Assembly (NCBI RefSeq): GCF_003863365.1
Contig: NZ_RQXT01000032.1
Coordinates: 21,784 to 85,783, forward strand
Source: Mesorhizobium tamadayense
Lineage (GTDB): Bacteria > Pseudomonadota > Alphaproteobacteria > Rhizobiales > Rhizobiaceae
DNA length: 64,000 nt
Reading direction: 5' to 3'
Both the position numbers and the translations under genes were made by a program. Below, in pieces: positions 17,440 to 25,661 of this stretch (positions are counted from its first letter, which is position 1; every line of letters starts with the position of its first letter). Below the pieces are notes generated by a model that made no database searches, was not told the origin of the DNA, and saw only the letters and a program-made list of their open reading frames with translations.

Positions 17440-17829
17440 GTGAAAGTAACGCCATTCCTGATGTTCGAAGGCCGGGCCGAGGAGGCCTTGACCCTCTATT
17501 GCGAGACCGTTCCGCAGAGCCGCGTCATCGACGTCACGCGCTACGGCGCAGGCGAGGATGGACCCGAAGGGACAGTCAAGCTCGCACGCGCCTTGATCGG
17601 CGGCACTGAGGTGATGGTCTTCAACAGTCCGGTGCATCACGCCTTCACCTTCACGCCGTCGGTCTCGTTCTTCGTCGACTGTTCCTCCGAGGAGGAGCTG
17701 GAGCGCATCGTTGAGGTGCTGGCAAAAGACGGGGCATTCCTGATGCCGACCGGCAATTACGGCTTCAGCCGCCGTTTCGCCTGGCTCAACGACCGGTTCG
17801 GCGTTTCCTGGCAGATCAACCTGCCCTGA
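17440..17829 (+). CDS. VOC superfamily protein, PhnB-like (pfam06983 type)
   Basis: The 129-residue product starts with GTG after a strong AAGGAGG at 17427-17433. It has the pattern of the PhnB/3-demethylubiquinone-methyltransferase-like VOC group: 'VTPFLMFEGRAEEALTLYCE' at the N-terminus, a middle 'VSFFVDCSSEEELERIVEVL', and a closing 'RFAWLNDRFGVSWQI'. The methyltransferase name is historical; a small-molecule binding or dioxygenase/isomerase-type role is more typical of the fold. It is the second gene in the ArsR-controlled operon, 29 bases after the AHSA1 gene. Confidence 0.85.
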   Translation: MKVTPFLMFEGRAEEALTLYCETVPQSRVIDVTRYGAGEDGPEGTVKLARALIGGTEVMVFNSPVHHAFTFTPSVSFFVDCSSEEELERIVEVLAKDGAFLMPTGNYGFSRRFAWLNDRFGVSWQINLP

Positions 17830-17884
17830 TGCGCCGGAGGTCGAGCCGGCCGCCAAGACAACTCCCGAACGCATGGAGCAAAGA

Positions 17885-18247
17885 ATGAACACGGAGATCA
17901 CCGGCGGCATCAACATCGCCATGAAGGTGCCGTCGCACCAATACGAGGCGACGATCGCCTTCTATCGCGATGTCGTGGGGTTGAAGCCGTTTACGGCCAA
18001 AGCGCCGGCGATCGGCTTCGAGCTTGGTCCCAATCGCCTCTGGATCGACGAGGCACCGACGATGAGCCAGGCCGAAATCTGGCTGGAGCTTTTCACAGCG
18101 GATTTCAAGAGCGCCGCCAACCGTCTCGCCAAGGCCGGCGTCGTGCGTTGCGACGCCATCGAGCCCTTGGGTGAGGGCTTCCGTGGCGGCTGGGTCACCA
18201 ACCCGGCCAACATCATTCATCTCGTGCGAGAGCCGGACGCCTGGTGA
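17885..18247 (+). CDS. VOC family (glyoxalase-like) protein
   Basis: The 120-residue protein is a single-domain glyoxalase/bleomycin-resistance-fold protein: 'IAFYRDVVGLKPF' at about residues 25-37, a central 'LWIDEAPTMSQAEIWLEL', and a terminal 'GGWVTNPANIIHLV' that carries a predicted metal-ligand histidine. The start at 17885 follows GGAG by eight bases; an ATG four codons upstream is also possible. It is the third gene of the operon. The substrate is unknown. Confidence 0.8.
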   Translation: MNTEITGGINIAMKVPSHQYEATIAFYRDVVGLKPFTAKAPAIGFELGPNRLWIDEAPTMSQAEIWLELFTADFKSAANRLAKAGVVRCDAIEPLGEGFRGGWVTNPANIIHLVREPDAW

Positions 18248-18271
18248 ACCCTGTTCGGAAAGGAGAACCGT

Positions 18272-18739
18272 ATGGACCGCAAAGAATCTCCCACCGCCGA
18301 GACCGGCATGCTGATCCGTCGGCCCGTCGCCGACGTGTTTGAGGCGATCGTCGATCCGGCGGTCACCACGAAATTCTGGTTCACGCATTCCAGCGGCCGG
18401 TTGGACGAGGGCAAGCCGGTTCAGTGGGAATGGCGCATGTATGGCGTCTCGACCAAAGTCGAGGTCAGCGAGATCGTCCCCAACGAAAAAATCGTCATGC
18501 GGTGGAGCGATCCGCCGACCACGGTCGTCTGGACCTTCACCGCGATGTCCGGCGATACGACCTCCCTAGAGGTCCGCAATTTCGGCTTCGCCGGCTCCGG
18601 CGACGAACAGGTGAAGCAGGCAATCGACTCGACCGGCGGCTTCTCGCTGGTGCTGGCCGGCGCCAAGGCCTGGCTGGAACAGGGCGTGACGCTCGGCCTG
18701 ATCGGCGACCGTCATCCGAAGGGCCTCTCGGCCGGGTAG
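18272..18739 (+). CDS. SRPBCC (AHSA1-type) domain protein, second copy
   Basis: The 155-residue product is a second AHSA1-family protein, with 'MLIRRPVADVFEAIVDPAVT' near residues 13-32, the characteristic 'TTKFWFTHSSGRL', 'EWRMYGVSTKVEVSEIVPNE' in the middle and a C-terminal 'AKAWLEQGVTLGLIGDRHP'. It differs clearly from the first copy, so the pair is not a recent duplication. GGAAAGGAG lies just before the ATG. It closes the four-gene unit and converges on the TerC gene, 23 bases away. Confidence 0.85.
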   Translation: MDRKESPTAETGMLIRRPVADVFEAIVDPAVTTKFWFTHSSGRLDEGKPVQWEWRMYGVSTKVEVSEIVPNEKIVMRWSDPPTTVVWTFTAMSGDTTSLEVRNFGFAGSGDEQVKQAIDSTGGFSLVLAGAKAWLEQGVTLGLIGDRHPKGLSAG

Positions 18740-18762
18740 AGGTCCGCCGCTGCGCCGCGGCT

Positions 18763-19530
18763 TTAGTGCCCGCCGCCGGACCTTTGCTTCTTACGCCGCC
18801 GCGCCAGCATGTTGAGCCCCTCGACCAGGGCGGAAAAACCCATGGCAGCGTAGATGTAGCCCTTGGGCACGTGGTAGCCCATGCCGTCGGCGATCAGCGT
18901 CATGCCGATCATCAGCAGGAAGCCGAGCGCCAGCATGACGATGCTGGGGTTCTTGGCGATGAAATTGGCGAGCGGCGTGGCCGCCAGCATCATCACGCTC
19001 ACCGCCACGATGACAGCGATATACATGATGGCGATCTCGTCAGTCATGCCGACGGCGGTGATGATGGAATCAATCGAGAAGACGAGGTCGAGCAGCAGGA
19101 TCTGGAATATGGCGCCGGCGAGCGACAGCTTCAGCGTTTCTCCCATCATCGTGTCCTGGTGATCCTCGGGGTCGACCGTGTGATGGATTTCCTTGGTCGC
19201 CTTCCAGACCAGGAACAGGCCGCCGGCGATCAGGATCAGGTCGCGCCAGGAGAAACCATGCCCGAGCGCCATGAACACCGGCGTCGTCAGTTGCACAATG
19301 ATCGAGATGGTGGCCAGCAGCACCAGCCGCATGATCAGCGCCGCCGAGATGCCGAGCCGGCGCGCGCGTGCCCGCTGCGCTTCCGGCAGCTTGTTGGTCA
19401 GGATCGAGATGAAGATCAGGTTGTCGATGCCGAGCACGATCTCCAGCACCACCAGCGTCAGCAGCGCGACCCATGCGGTCGGATCGGACACAAAGCCGAA
19501 GTGCGGCGCCAGGAATTCGACAAGCTGCAT
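18763..19530 (-). CDS. TerC family integral membrane protein
   Basis: The 255-residue protein has about seven hydrophobic segments and the TerC signatures 'LEIVLGIDNLIFISILTNKL' (about residues 29-48) and 'LDLVFSIDSIITAVG' (about 147-161), each with the conserved Asp in the membrane. TerC-family proteins are linked to metal export, notably manganese, and to tellurite resistance in some bacteria. The start at 19530 (MQLVEFLAPHFG) was chosen because the longer ORF runs into the upstream palindromic repeat. Confidence 0.88.
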   Translation of the reverse strand: MQLVEFLAPHFGFVSDPTAWVALLTLVVLEIVLGIDNLIFISILTNKLPEAQRARARRLGISAALIMRLVLLATISIIVQLTTPVFMALGHGFSWRDLILIAGGLFLVWKATKEIHHTVDPEDHQDTMMGETLKLSLAGAIFQILLLDLVFSIDSIITAVGMTDEIAIMYIAVIVAVSVMMLAATPLANFIAKNPSIVMLALGFLLMIGMTLIADGMGYHVPKGYIYAAMGFSALVEGLNMLARRRKKQRSGGGH

Positions 19531-19557
19531 GAAGGTCGTCCCCTCTACGATCCAGAA

Positions 19558-19657
19558 GCAATTCCAGGAAAGGTGTGAAACGGTTTTCCGTCCGGAATTG
19601 CGTAAAAACAAAGAGATAGAGCGGTTCTGCGTTTCCGTGAAACGGTGAACCGCTCTA
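19558..19657. repeat. Tandem pair of palindromic intergenic repeats
   Basis: Two hairpin units lie between the TerC and YmdB-like genes. Unit one has arms GCAATTCC (19558-19565) and GGAATTGC (19594-19601). Unit two has perfect 11-bp arms TAGAGCGGTTC (19617-19627) and GAACCGCTCTA (19647-19657), with an inner CGTTTC-CGT-GAAACG stem. Unit one recurs at about 40983-41025 (inverted) and 54671-54713. Confidence 0.75.
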
Positions 19658-19713
19658 GAGCAGTTTTCGCGGGTTTCGTCGCCAGTTAGGTACTGGCCTC
19701 GCTCATATCAATG

Positions 19714-20538
19714 TCACGACCAGAAGGATGGCGCCGTTTCCTCCAGCCGCGGCCCACGACGAAATGCTGCTATCTTCTCGGCGAGCCCGGTTCGGTCGGA
19801 AATCTCGACGCCGACGCCGCATAGCGTCGCAGGACCGGTCGACGCTTCGAACCGGCCTTTCGGCACTTTCGACAGGAAGCGATTGAGGGGTTCCTCCTTG
19901 TCCATGCCGAGCGAGGAATCATAGTCGCCGCACATGCCGGCATCCGAAATATAGGCGGTGCCGCCATTGAGGATCTGATGATCGGCGGTCGGCTGGTGGG
20001 TGTGGGTGCCGACCACGAGGCTGGCGCGGCCGTCGACGAAATGCGCGAAGCACATCTTTTCCGAGGTCGCCTCGGCGTGGAAATCGATCACCGCCGCATC
20101 GGCCTGCTCGCCGAGCGGGCAGGCTGAAAGCTCGCGCTCGCCGGCCTGGAACGGATCGTCGAGCTCCGGGTGCATGAAGACGCGTCCCATGATGTTGGCG
20201 ACCAGCACCCGCGCGCCGTTCCTGGCGATATAGACGCCGGAGCCGCGACCCGGCGTGCCCTTCGGGAAATTGGAGGGGCGCAGGAAGCGCTCCTCGCGCG
20301 GCGCGAAGATCAGCGCGTCGCGCTGGTCCCAGACATGGTTGCCGGTGGTGACGACATCCGCGCCCGCCGCGAGCGTCTCGCGAAAGATCTCCTCGGTGAT
20401 GCCGAAGCCGCCGGCGGCGTTCTCGCCATTGACGATGACGAAGTCGAGCTTGAAGTCGGAAATCAGCCCCGGCAGTTGTTCCCACACTGCCGTTCGTCCA
20501 GTTTTTCCGACCATGTCGCCGAGAAAGAGAAGCCTCAT
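19714..20538 (-). CDS. YmdB-like (TIGR00282) metallophosphoesterase
   Basis: The 274-residue protein is a calcineurin-fold phosphoesterase of the TIGR00282/YmdB group, with metal-binding motifs 'LGDMVGKTGR' (residues 5-14), 'NGENAAGGFGI' (about 38-48), 'TGNHVWD' (about 65-71) and 'VGTHTHQPTAD' (about 175-185). B. subtilis YmdB hydrolyses cyclic nucleotides and affects biofilm formation; a similar activity is possible here. Its start codon overlaps by four bases the end of the upstream helix-turn-helix gene. Confidence 0.9.
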   Translation of the reverse strand: MRLLFLGDMVGKTGRTAVWEQLPGLISDFKLDFVIVNGENAAGGFGITEEIFRETLAAGADVVTTGNHVWDQRDALIFAPREERFLRPSNFPKGTPGRGSGVYIARNGARVLVANIMGRVFMHPELDDPFQAGERELSACPLGEQADAAVIDFHAEATSEKMCFAHFVDGRASLVVGTHTHQPTADHQILNGGTAYISDAGMCGDYDSSLGMDKEEPLNRFLSKVPKGRFEASTGPATLCGVGVEISDRTGLAEKIAAFRRGPRLEETAPSFWS

Positions 20539-20885
20539 GCGGCGTTACGCGTGCCGAGCGCCCGCGACACCGTTTCCGGCTCCTTGGCGATAACGCGAAG
20601 ATAGGCCCGCGCCGCCTGATCCGGCTCGGTCCTGCCTTGCTCCCAATCCCTCAGCGTGCCTAAGGGAATGAGGTAGCGGCCGGAAAACTCCTCCTGCGTA
20701 AGATGCAGAGCCCGGCGGATCACTTTGACGCGCGCAACTTGCGTCATGCTTAGTCGATCCTTGCTTATGGGGGGATTGTCTTTATCGGCCAAAGCGCCGG
20801 ACTCCGCCTCCGCATCGCTCATGTTGCGCAGGCGATCCCAATCGCTTTCATCCTTGGCGTGCTTCGTCATATGCTTTCTGCTCAT
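20535..20885 (-). CDS. Helix-turn-helix antitoxin (Xre/HigA-like) paired with brnT
   Basis: The 116-residue protein has an acidic, disordered N-terminal half and a C-terminal Xre-type helix-turn-helix: 'VIRRALHLTQEEFSGRYLIP' with 'LGTLRDWEQGRTEPDQAARA' as second half, followed by 'YLRVIAKEPETVSRAL'. This is the arrangement of antitoxins encoded after RelE- or BrnT-type toxins. It overlaps the end of the brnT reading frame by 38 bases, a typical toxin-first layout. The antitoxin frame is intact even though the toxin frame is broken. Confidence 0.8.
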   Translation of the reverse strand: MSRKHMTKHAKDESDWDRLRNMSDAEAESGALADKDNPPISKDRLSMTQVARVKVIRRALHLTQEEFSGRYLIPLGTLRDWEQGRTEPDQAARAYLRVIAKEPETVSRALGTRNAA

Positions 20886-21130
20886 GGCGTGTCGCCTTTC
20901 TGGCGGAAATCAGTCTTATTCGGTCGCCACGTTCGGTATAAATCACTGTCAGAACCACGCCGTTGATGACACCGATACCAATGAAGCGCTCTTCCTCATA
21001 GTCCATGGAACGATCGACGTAGTGCAGCCCATGGATGTCATCAAACAGACGCTTTGGCATCTGAAAATGCCACACCGTGCTTGGCAAGATTGCTCGCTGC
21101 CTTGTCCTCATCCCATTCAAATTCGAGCAT
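20848..21130 (-). pseudogene. brnT: BrnT-type toxin gene with single-base frameshift
   Basis: From the ATG at 21130 the frame reads 'MLEFEWDEDKAASNLAKHGV' and on to 'AFSDAK', the canonical BrnT N-terminus, then meets a stop after four more codons. One extra base at about 21052 separates it from the second frame, which continues 'RLFDDIHGLHYVDRS', 'YEEERFIGIG' and 'VIYTERGDRIRLISARKAT', the catalytic RNase half of BrnT, to the stop at 20848. Removing one base restores a protein of about 93 residues. Either the toxin is inactivated, the sequence has an error, or a -1/+1 shift is used. The downstream antitoxin is intact. Confidence 0.85.
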
Positions 21131-21176
21131 ATTGTCCTACTGGATTTCAGTAGTATTCGCCAGAAGGGCGTTTGCG

Positions 21177-21758
21177 TCAAGGGGTGAACCGGCGCAACCC
21201 GCTCTCGGTGAGTATTTCAGGTATGATCACGTCGTGGTTCTCGTCCGGCACCATTGGAACCTCCTGGCAGTCGAAGGCGATGCCGATCAGCCGGGGTGGC
21301 AGGCCCTTGTCGGCCAGCCTGGCGATCGCCCGGTCGTAGTAGCCGGCGCCATAGCCGATGCGGTGGCCGCGCGCGTCGAAGGCGGCGAGCGGCACCAGCA
21401 TCAGCGAGGGATCGAGCTCTTCCGCCTCTTCATGCGGCCCGACCGTGCCGAAGCCCATTTCGACCATCGGCGCGCCACGCACCAGCTCGCGGAAGACGAT
21501 GGTGGTCTTGTCGAGGATCGCCGGCAGGCAGAGCCTGGCGCCCTTCTCGCGCAAGGCGAACATCAACGGCCGCACGTCGACCTCGGAGCGCATCGGCCAG
21601 AAGCCGGAGACGATCTGCCCGGGCTCGACGGCGATCTCATCCCTGGCTGTCTCGGCCATTTCGAGCGCGATTTCCACCCGCCAGAACTCGTCGAGCGCGT
21701 CGCGACGCGCCAGAGCTTCCTTGCGGAGCTGTTTTTTCAGTTCTCTCGATGAGGTCAT
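21177..21758 (-). CDS. 5-formyltetrahydrofolate cyclo-ligase
   Basis: The 193-residue enzyme converts 5-formyl-THF to 5,10-methenyl-THF with ATP. Family features are a basic N-terminus 'KKQLRKEALARRDAL' with the ATP-binding Arg/Lys residues, a central 'PLAAFDARGHRIGYGAGYYD' motif (Gly-rich nucleotide loop), and a normal length. It is usually called fau or ygfA. In many proteobacteria this gene directly follows the 6S RNA gene, and a 6S-like sequence lies about 200 bases upstream here. The brnT module lies between it and the YmdB-like gene downstream. Confidence 0.92.
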   Translation of the reverse strand: MTSSRELKKQLRKEALARRDALDEFWRVEIALEMAETARDEIAVEPGQIVSGFWPMRSEVDVRPLMFALREKGARLCLPAILDKTTIVFRELVRGAPMVEMGFGTVGPHEEAEELDPSLMLVPLAAFDARGHRIGYGAGYYDRAIARLADKGLPPRLIGIAFDCQEVPMVPDENHDVIIPEILTESGLRRFTP

Positions 21759-21816
21759 GCGCAGACGCTAGAAAAGGTCAGATTTGGATGGAGTTTTAGG
21801 AGCGACGTTTTCTACC

Positions 21817-21860
21817 GCATGATCCACCGAAGTGTCAGCGGTTCGGTGAAAAGATCATGC
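21817..21860. repeat. Palindromic intergenic repeat with GATCATGC arms
   Basis: GCATGATC (21817-21824) pairs with GATCATGC (21853-21860), and inner arms CACCGAA (21826-21832) and TTCGGTG (21842-21848) extend the stem. It lies between 6S RNA and the cyclo-ligase gene. A related hairpin with GATCATGG arms occurs at 54608-54651. As RNA it could form a stable stem in the leader of the cyclo-ligase mRNA. Confidence 0.75.
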
Positions 21861-21959
21861 GCAGAAAAAAGATCGGCGGAGCGAACTTTTCGTTCGTGAG
21901 CACCGCACAAAACGGCGCGACGACAAAAGCCGCCAAACATGGCCTTTTCGATCGGTGAC

Positions 21960-22115
21960 GATCCACACAACCGGTGGAGAGGTCGATCCCGGGTGCCTAC
22001 AAAGTAGGTGGGCGCCGTGTGAGAAAACCCACGGGTCTTCCCAGGGACAGCTCCCTAAGGATCGATAAGGCCCCGGGGATAAGTTTCTCCTGCCGGGAAG
22101 CGCAGACCGCCAGGA
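21960..22115 (-). ncRNA. ssrS: Probable 6S RNA
   Basis: The minus strand, about 200 bases upstream of the cyclo-ligase gene, can fold into the long rod of 6S RNA. CCGG-CA-GGAG near the 5' side pairs with CTCC-A-CCGG near the 3' end, and CGATCC pairs with GGATCG further in. Terminal hairpins AGGGA-GCTG-TCCCT and CCTAC-TTT-GTAGG are present, and an unpaired purine/pyrimidine bubble lies between the stems. The run CGCCCACCTACTTTGTAGG resembles rhizobial 6S sequences as I remember them. TATATT about 7 bases before the proposed 5' end could be the -10. 6S RNA inhibits the housekeeping RNA polymerase in stationary phase. The ends are approximate. Confidence 0.72.
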
Positions 22116-22235
22116 CCAAATATAGTCCGATGGTTGGCCGAGCGCCAGAGAAAGAGCGGCGGAAACGCGCGGCCGTTAGAGCTTGCGCGCATGCGCCTGG
22201 CTCCTTACGGTCCCGCCGCGCGGATAGGAGAAGAA

Positions 22236-23075
<840 letters not shown>

Positions 23076-23164
23076 GCGGCGGCAGCACGCTTTCTCCGGC
23101 CGTGGACCGTTGCCTGCAAGCGATTGGCGGTGCAGCTTCGGGTCGAAGCATTGGAGAGGAACAA

Positions 23165-23611
23165 ATGACCGAGATCACCGTCCGCCCCTTGGCGCAGTCC
23201 GACCACGCCGACTGGCGGCGGCTGTGGACCGCCTATCTAACCTTCTACGAGACCAAGCTGCCGGATGAGGTCTACGACGTCACTTGGAAGCGCCTGTTCA
23301 CGGACGGCGAATTCGAGCCGAAGGGTTTTATCGCCACGCTCGACGGCAAGGCAGTCGGCTTGACCCACTACCTTTACCACCGCTCCTGCTGGTCGGAGAA
23401 GAACAACTGCTATTTGCAGGACCTGTTCGCCGACCCGGATGTGCGCGGCAAGGGCATCGGCGCCGCGCTAATCGAGGCGGTGAAGCAGGAGGCCGGCAAG
23501 ATCGGCGTGAAAAACGTCTACTGGATGACGCACGAGACCAACGCCACCGCCCGCCGGCTCTACGACCATGTCGCGCGGCGTACGGGTTTCATCGAATATG
23601 ATCTGCTATGA
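23165..23611 (+). CDS. GNAT family N-acetyltransferase
   Basis: This is a 148-residue single-domain acetyltransferase. The acetyl-CoA loop 'DLFADPDVRGKGIGAALIEA' is at about residues 87-106, followed by 'NATARRLYDHVARRTGFIEY'. GGAGAGGAACAA precedes the ATG. It lies between the MoxR and VWA genes, where a direct neighbour pair would be expected, but nothing links it to their function. The target is unknown. Confidence 0.88.
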   Translation: MTEITVRPLAQSDHADWRRLWTAYLTFYETKLPDEVYDVTWKRLFTDGEFEPKGFIATLDGKAVGLTHYLYHRSCWSEKNNCYLQDLFADPDVRGKGIGAALIEAVKQEAGKIGVKNVYWMTHETNATARRLYDHVARRTGFIEYDLL

Positions 23612-23647
23612 TGAGAGCGCGATCGAAATAGCCGCGGGACGAGCTGA

Positions 23648-23893
23648 ATGATCCGCTATGTCGGAATTGTGGATGGTGCGGACGATGTTTGGGGCGTGCG
23701 CGTTCCCGATCTTCCTGGCTGCCATGGCGGCGGCGCAAGCCCCGAGGAAGCGATTTCCGACGCGACATCCGCCATGCACGAATGGGCCGAAGCACGGATT
23801 GCCAGGCACTTGCCTTTGCCTGCCCCGCGCTCGATGGCGGATCTGCTGCGATCCGGCGAAATCGCGGGCGTTCTGATCAAGGGGCACAGATAG
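23648..23893 (+). CDS. HicB-like protein, apparently without HicA
   Basis: The 81-residue protein is a partial RNase H-like HicB domain: 'MIRYVGIVDGADDVWGVRVP' then 'DLPGCHGGGASPEEAISDAT', the signature 'P.LPGC...G.T.EEA' region. No C-terminal ribbon-helix-helix or helix-turn-helix domain is evident, and no HicA toxin ORF is found in the flanking 40 bases on either side. It may be an orphan antitoxin or a regulator in its own right. The next gene starts three bases after its stop, so it is transcribed with the VWA gene. Confidence 0.75.
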   Translation: MIRYVGIVDGADDVWGVRVPDLPGCHGGGASPEEAISDATSAMHEWAEARIARHLPLPAPRSMADLLRSGEIAGVLIKGHR

Positions 23894-23896
23894 CAA

Positions 23897-25087
23897 TTGT
23901 TCATCCCCTTCTTCCTCGAACTGAAGGCCGCGCGAGTCCCCGTTTCGCTCCGGGAATATCTTTCCCTGCTGGAAGGACTGGAAGCCGGACTGGTCGACTA
24001 TGACGTCGAGGGTTTCTACTACCTCGCGCGCTCGGCTTTGGTGAAGGACGAGCGCCACATCGATCGTTTCGACCAGGTGTTCGCGCATGTCTTCAAGGGC
24101 GTCGAGGCGCTTGCCGGCGCCGATGCCGTCGACGTCGCCAACATTCCCGAGGAGTGGCTGCGCCGGCTCGCCGAAAAGCACCTGACCGACGAGGAGAAAA
24201 AGCTAGTCGAGGCTCTCGGCGGTTTCGACAAGCTGATGGAAACGCTGAAGCAGCGGCTCGAAGAGCAGAAGGGCCGCCACCAGGGCGGCTCGAAATGGAT
24301 CGGCACCGGCGGCACCTCGCCCTTCGGCGCCTATGGCTACAACCCGGAAGGCGTGCGCATCGGCCAGCGCGAGAGCCGCCACCGTCGCGCGGTGAAAGTC
24401 TGGGACAAGCGCGAGTTCAAAAACTTCGACGACGCGGTCGAGCTCGGCACCCGCAACATCAAGGTGGCGCTGAAGCGGCTGCGCCGCTGGGTGCGCGAGG
24501 GCGCCGAGGAAGAGTTCGACCTGCCCGGCACCATCCACGCCACGGCCGAGCACGGCTATCTCGACGTGAGAACCCGGCCCGAACGGCGCAACGCCGTGAA
24601 GCTCCTGATGTTCTTCGATGTCGGCGGCTCGATGGATGATCATATCCGCGCCGTCGAGGAACTGTTCTCCGCCGCCCGCGCCGAATTCCGCCAGCTCGAA
24701 TATTTCTACTTCCACAACTGCCTTTACGAGCGCGTCTGGAAGGACAACCGCCGCCGCCTTGCCGAGACCATCCCGACCTTCGACCTGCTCCACAAATATG
24801 GCCCGGACTACAAAGTCATCATCGTCGGCGACGCCTCGATGAGCCCTTACGAGATCGCCCATCCCGGCGGCTCGGTCGAGCACTGGAATCCGGAGGCCGG
24901 CAGCGTCTGGCTCGGCCGTCTTCTGCAACAGTGGCCGAATGCTGTGTGGCTCAACCCCGAAGCTGAGAAGAACTGGCGTTACACGCACTCGATCGCGACG
25001 ATCAGTGACATGTTCGGCGGCCGCATGTTCCCGCTGACCCTCGCCGGGCTCGAAGCGGCGACGAAACAGCTGTCGCGCAAGCATTAG
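23897..25087 (+). CDS. VWA domain protein, CoxE-like partner of MoxR
   Basis: The 396-residue protein begins with TTG, since an in-frame TAG lies two codons upstream and no ATG occurs until far inside. The N-terminal half has a charged helical region (about residues 90-125). The C-terminal half is a von Willebrand A domain with 'LLMFFDVGGSMDDHIRAVEE' (about 236-255); the usual DXSXS metal site reads D-V-G-G-S, as is common in the CoxE/COG3825 group. With MoxR it should form an ATPase-adaptor pair. The function of the complex is not given by the context. Confidence 0.88.
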   Translation: MFIPFFLELKAARVPVSLREYLSLLEGLEAGLVDYDVEGFYYLARSALVKDERHIDRFDQVFAHVFKGVEALAGADAVDVANIPEEWLRRLAEKHLTDEEKKLVEALGGFDKLMETLKQRLEEQKGRHQGGSKWIGTGGTSPFGAYGYNPEGVRIGQRESRHRRAVKVWDKREFKNFDDAVELGTRNIKVALKRLRRWVREGAEEEFDLPGTIHATAEHGYLDVRTRPERRNAVKLLMFFDVGGSMDDHIRAVEELFSAARAEFRQLEYFYFHNCLYERVWKDNRRRLAETIPTFDLLHKYGPDYKVIIVGDASMSPYEIAHPGGSVEHWNPEAGSVWLGRLLQQWPNAVWLNPEAEKNWRYTHSIATISDMFGGRMFPLTLAGLEAATKQLSRKH

Positions 25088-25183
25088 CAAGCGGCTCTGG
25101 CTGGGCAGGCCTGTAACAAATGCCTATGTTGGTGCGGATATGGGTTGCAACCAACAACGAGCCGCCAAGGCTGAGGAGATTTC

Positions 25184-25591
25184 ATGGACACCCACGCCTA
25201 TCCCGTCACCCGCACCGATGCCGAATGGCGCGCCCGGCTGACGCCGGAGCAGTATGCCGTCATGCGCAATCACGGTACCGAGCGTCCCGGAAGCTGCGCC
25301 CTGCTTTACGAGAAGCGTGCCGGCACTTTCTTCTGCGTCGGCTGCGACCAGCCGCTGTTCGAATCCAAGCTGAAGTTCGAAAGCGGCACCGGCTGGCCGA
25401 GCTTCAACGATCCCGTTCCCGGCTCGATCGAGACCACCGTCGACCGCAGCTACGGCATGGTCCGCACCGAATGCCACTGCTCGCGCTGCGGCAGCCATCT
25501 CGGCCATGTGTTCGAGGACGGCCCGCCGCCGACCGGCCTGCGCTACTGCATCAACGGCGTGGCGCTGCGATTCGAGCCGGCCGCCAGATAG
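25184..25591 (+). CDS. msrB: Peptide-methionine (R)-S-oxide reductase
   Basis: The 135-residue enzyme reduces methionine R-sulfoxide in proteins. Catalytic Cys122 lies in 'RYCINGVALRF'. Zinc is held by Cys51/Cys54 ('CVGC') and Cys99/Cys102 ('CSRC'). The substrate-pocket residues in 'GTGWPSF' and the 'HCSRCGSHLGHVF' segment are intact. There is no signal peptide, so it is cytosolic. A strong terminator follows 20 bases after the stop. Confidence 0.95.
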   Translation: MDTHAYPVTRTDAEWRARLTPEQYAVMRNHGTERPGSCALLYEKRAGTFFCVGCDQPLFESKLKFESGTGWPSFNDPVPGSIETTVDRSYGMVRTECHCSRCGSHLGHVFEDGPPPTGLRYCINGVALRFEPAAR

Positions 25592-25611
25592 GCAGTTCGT
25601 CATGGTTTTGG

Positions 25612-25636
25612 AAGGGCGGCTTTGGCCGCCCTTTTC
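25612..25636 (+). terminator. Terminator after msrB (possibly bidirectional)
   Basis: GGGCGGC (25614-25620) and GCCGCCC (25625-25631) form a perfect stem with loop TTTG, followed by TTTT and preceded by AA. It sits between convergent msrB and the small membrane-protein gene and may serve both. Confidence 0.8.
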
Positions 25637-25661
25637 GTGTGCGCAGTGCCAGGCGCGGCCT

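Noticed and set aside
21960..22115. tmRNA or RNase P RNA in the gap before the MoxR gene
   Set aside because: No tRNA-like end, no tmRNA tag frame and none of the RNase P consensus words were found; 6S fits the position and folding better.
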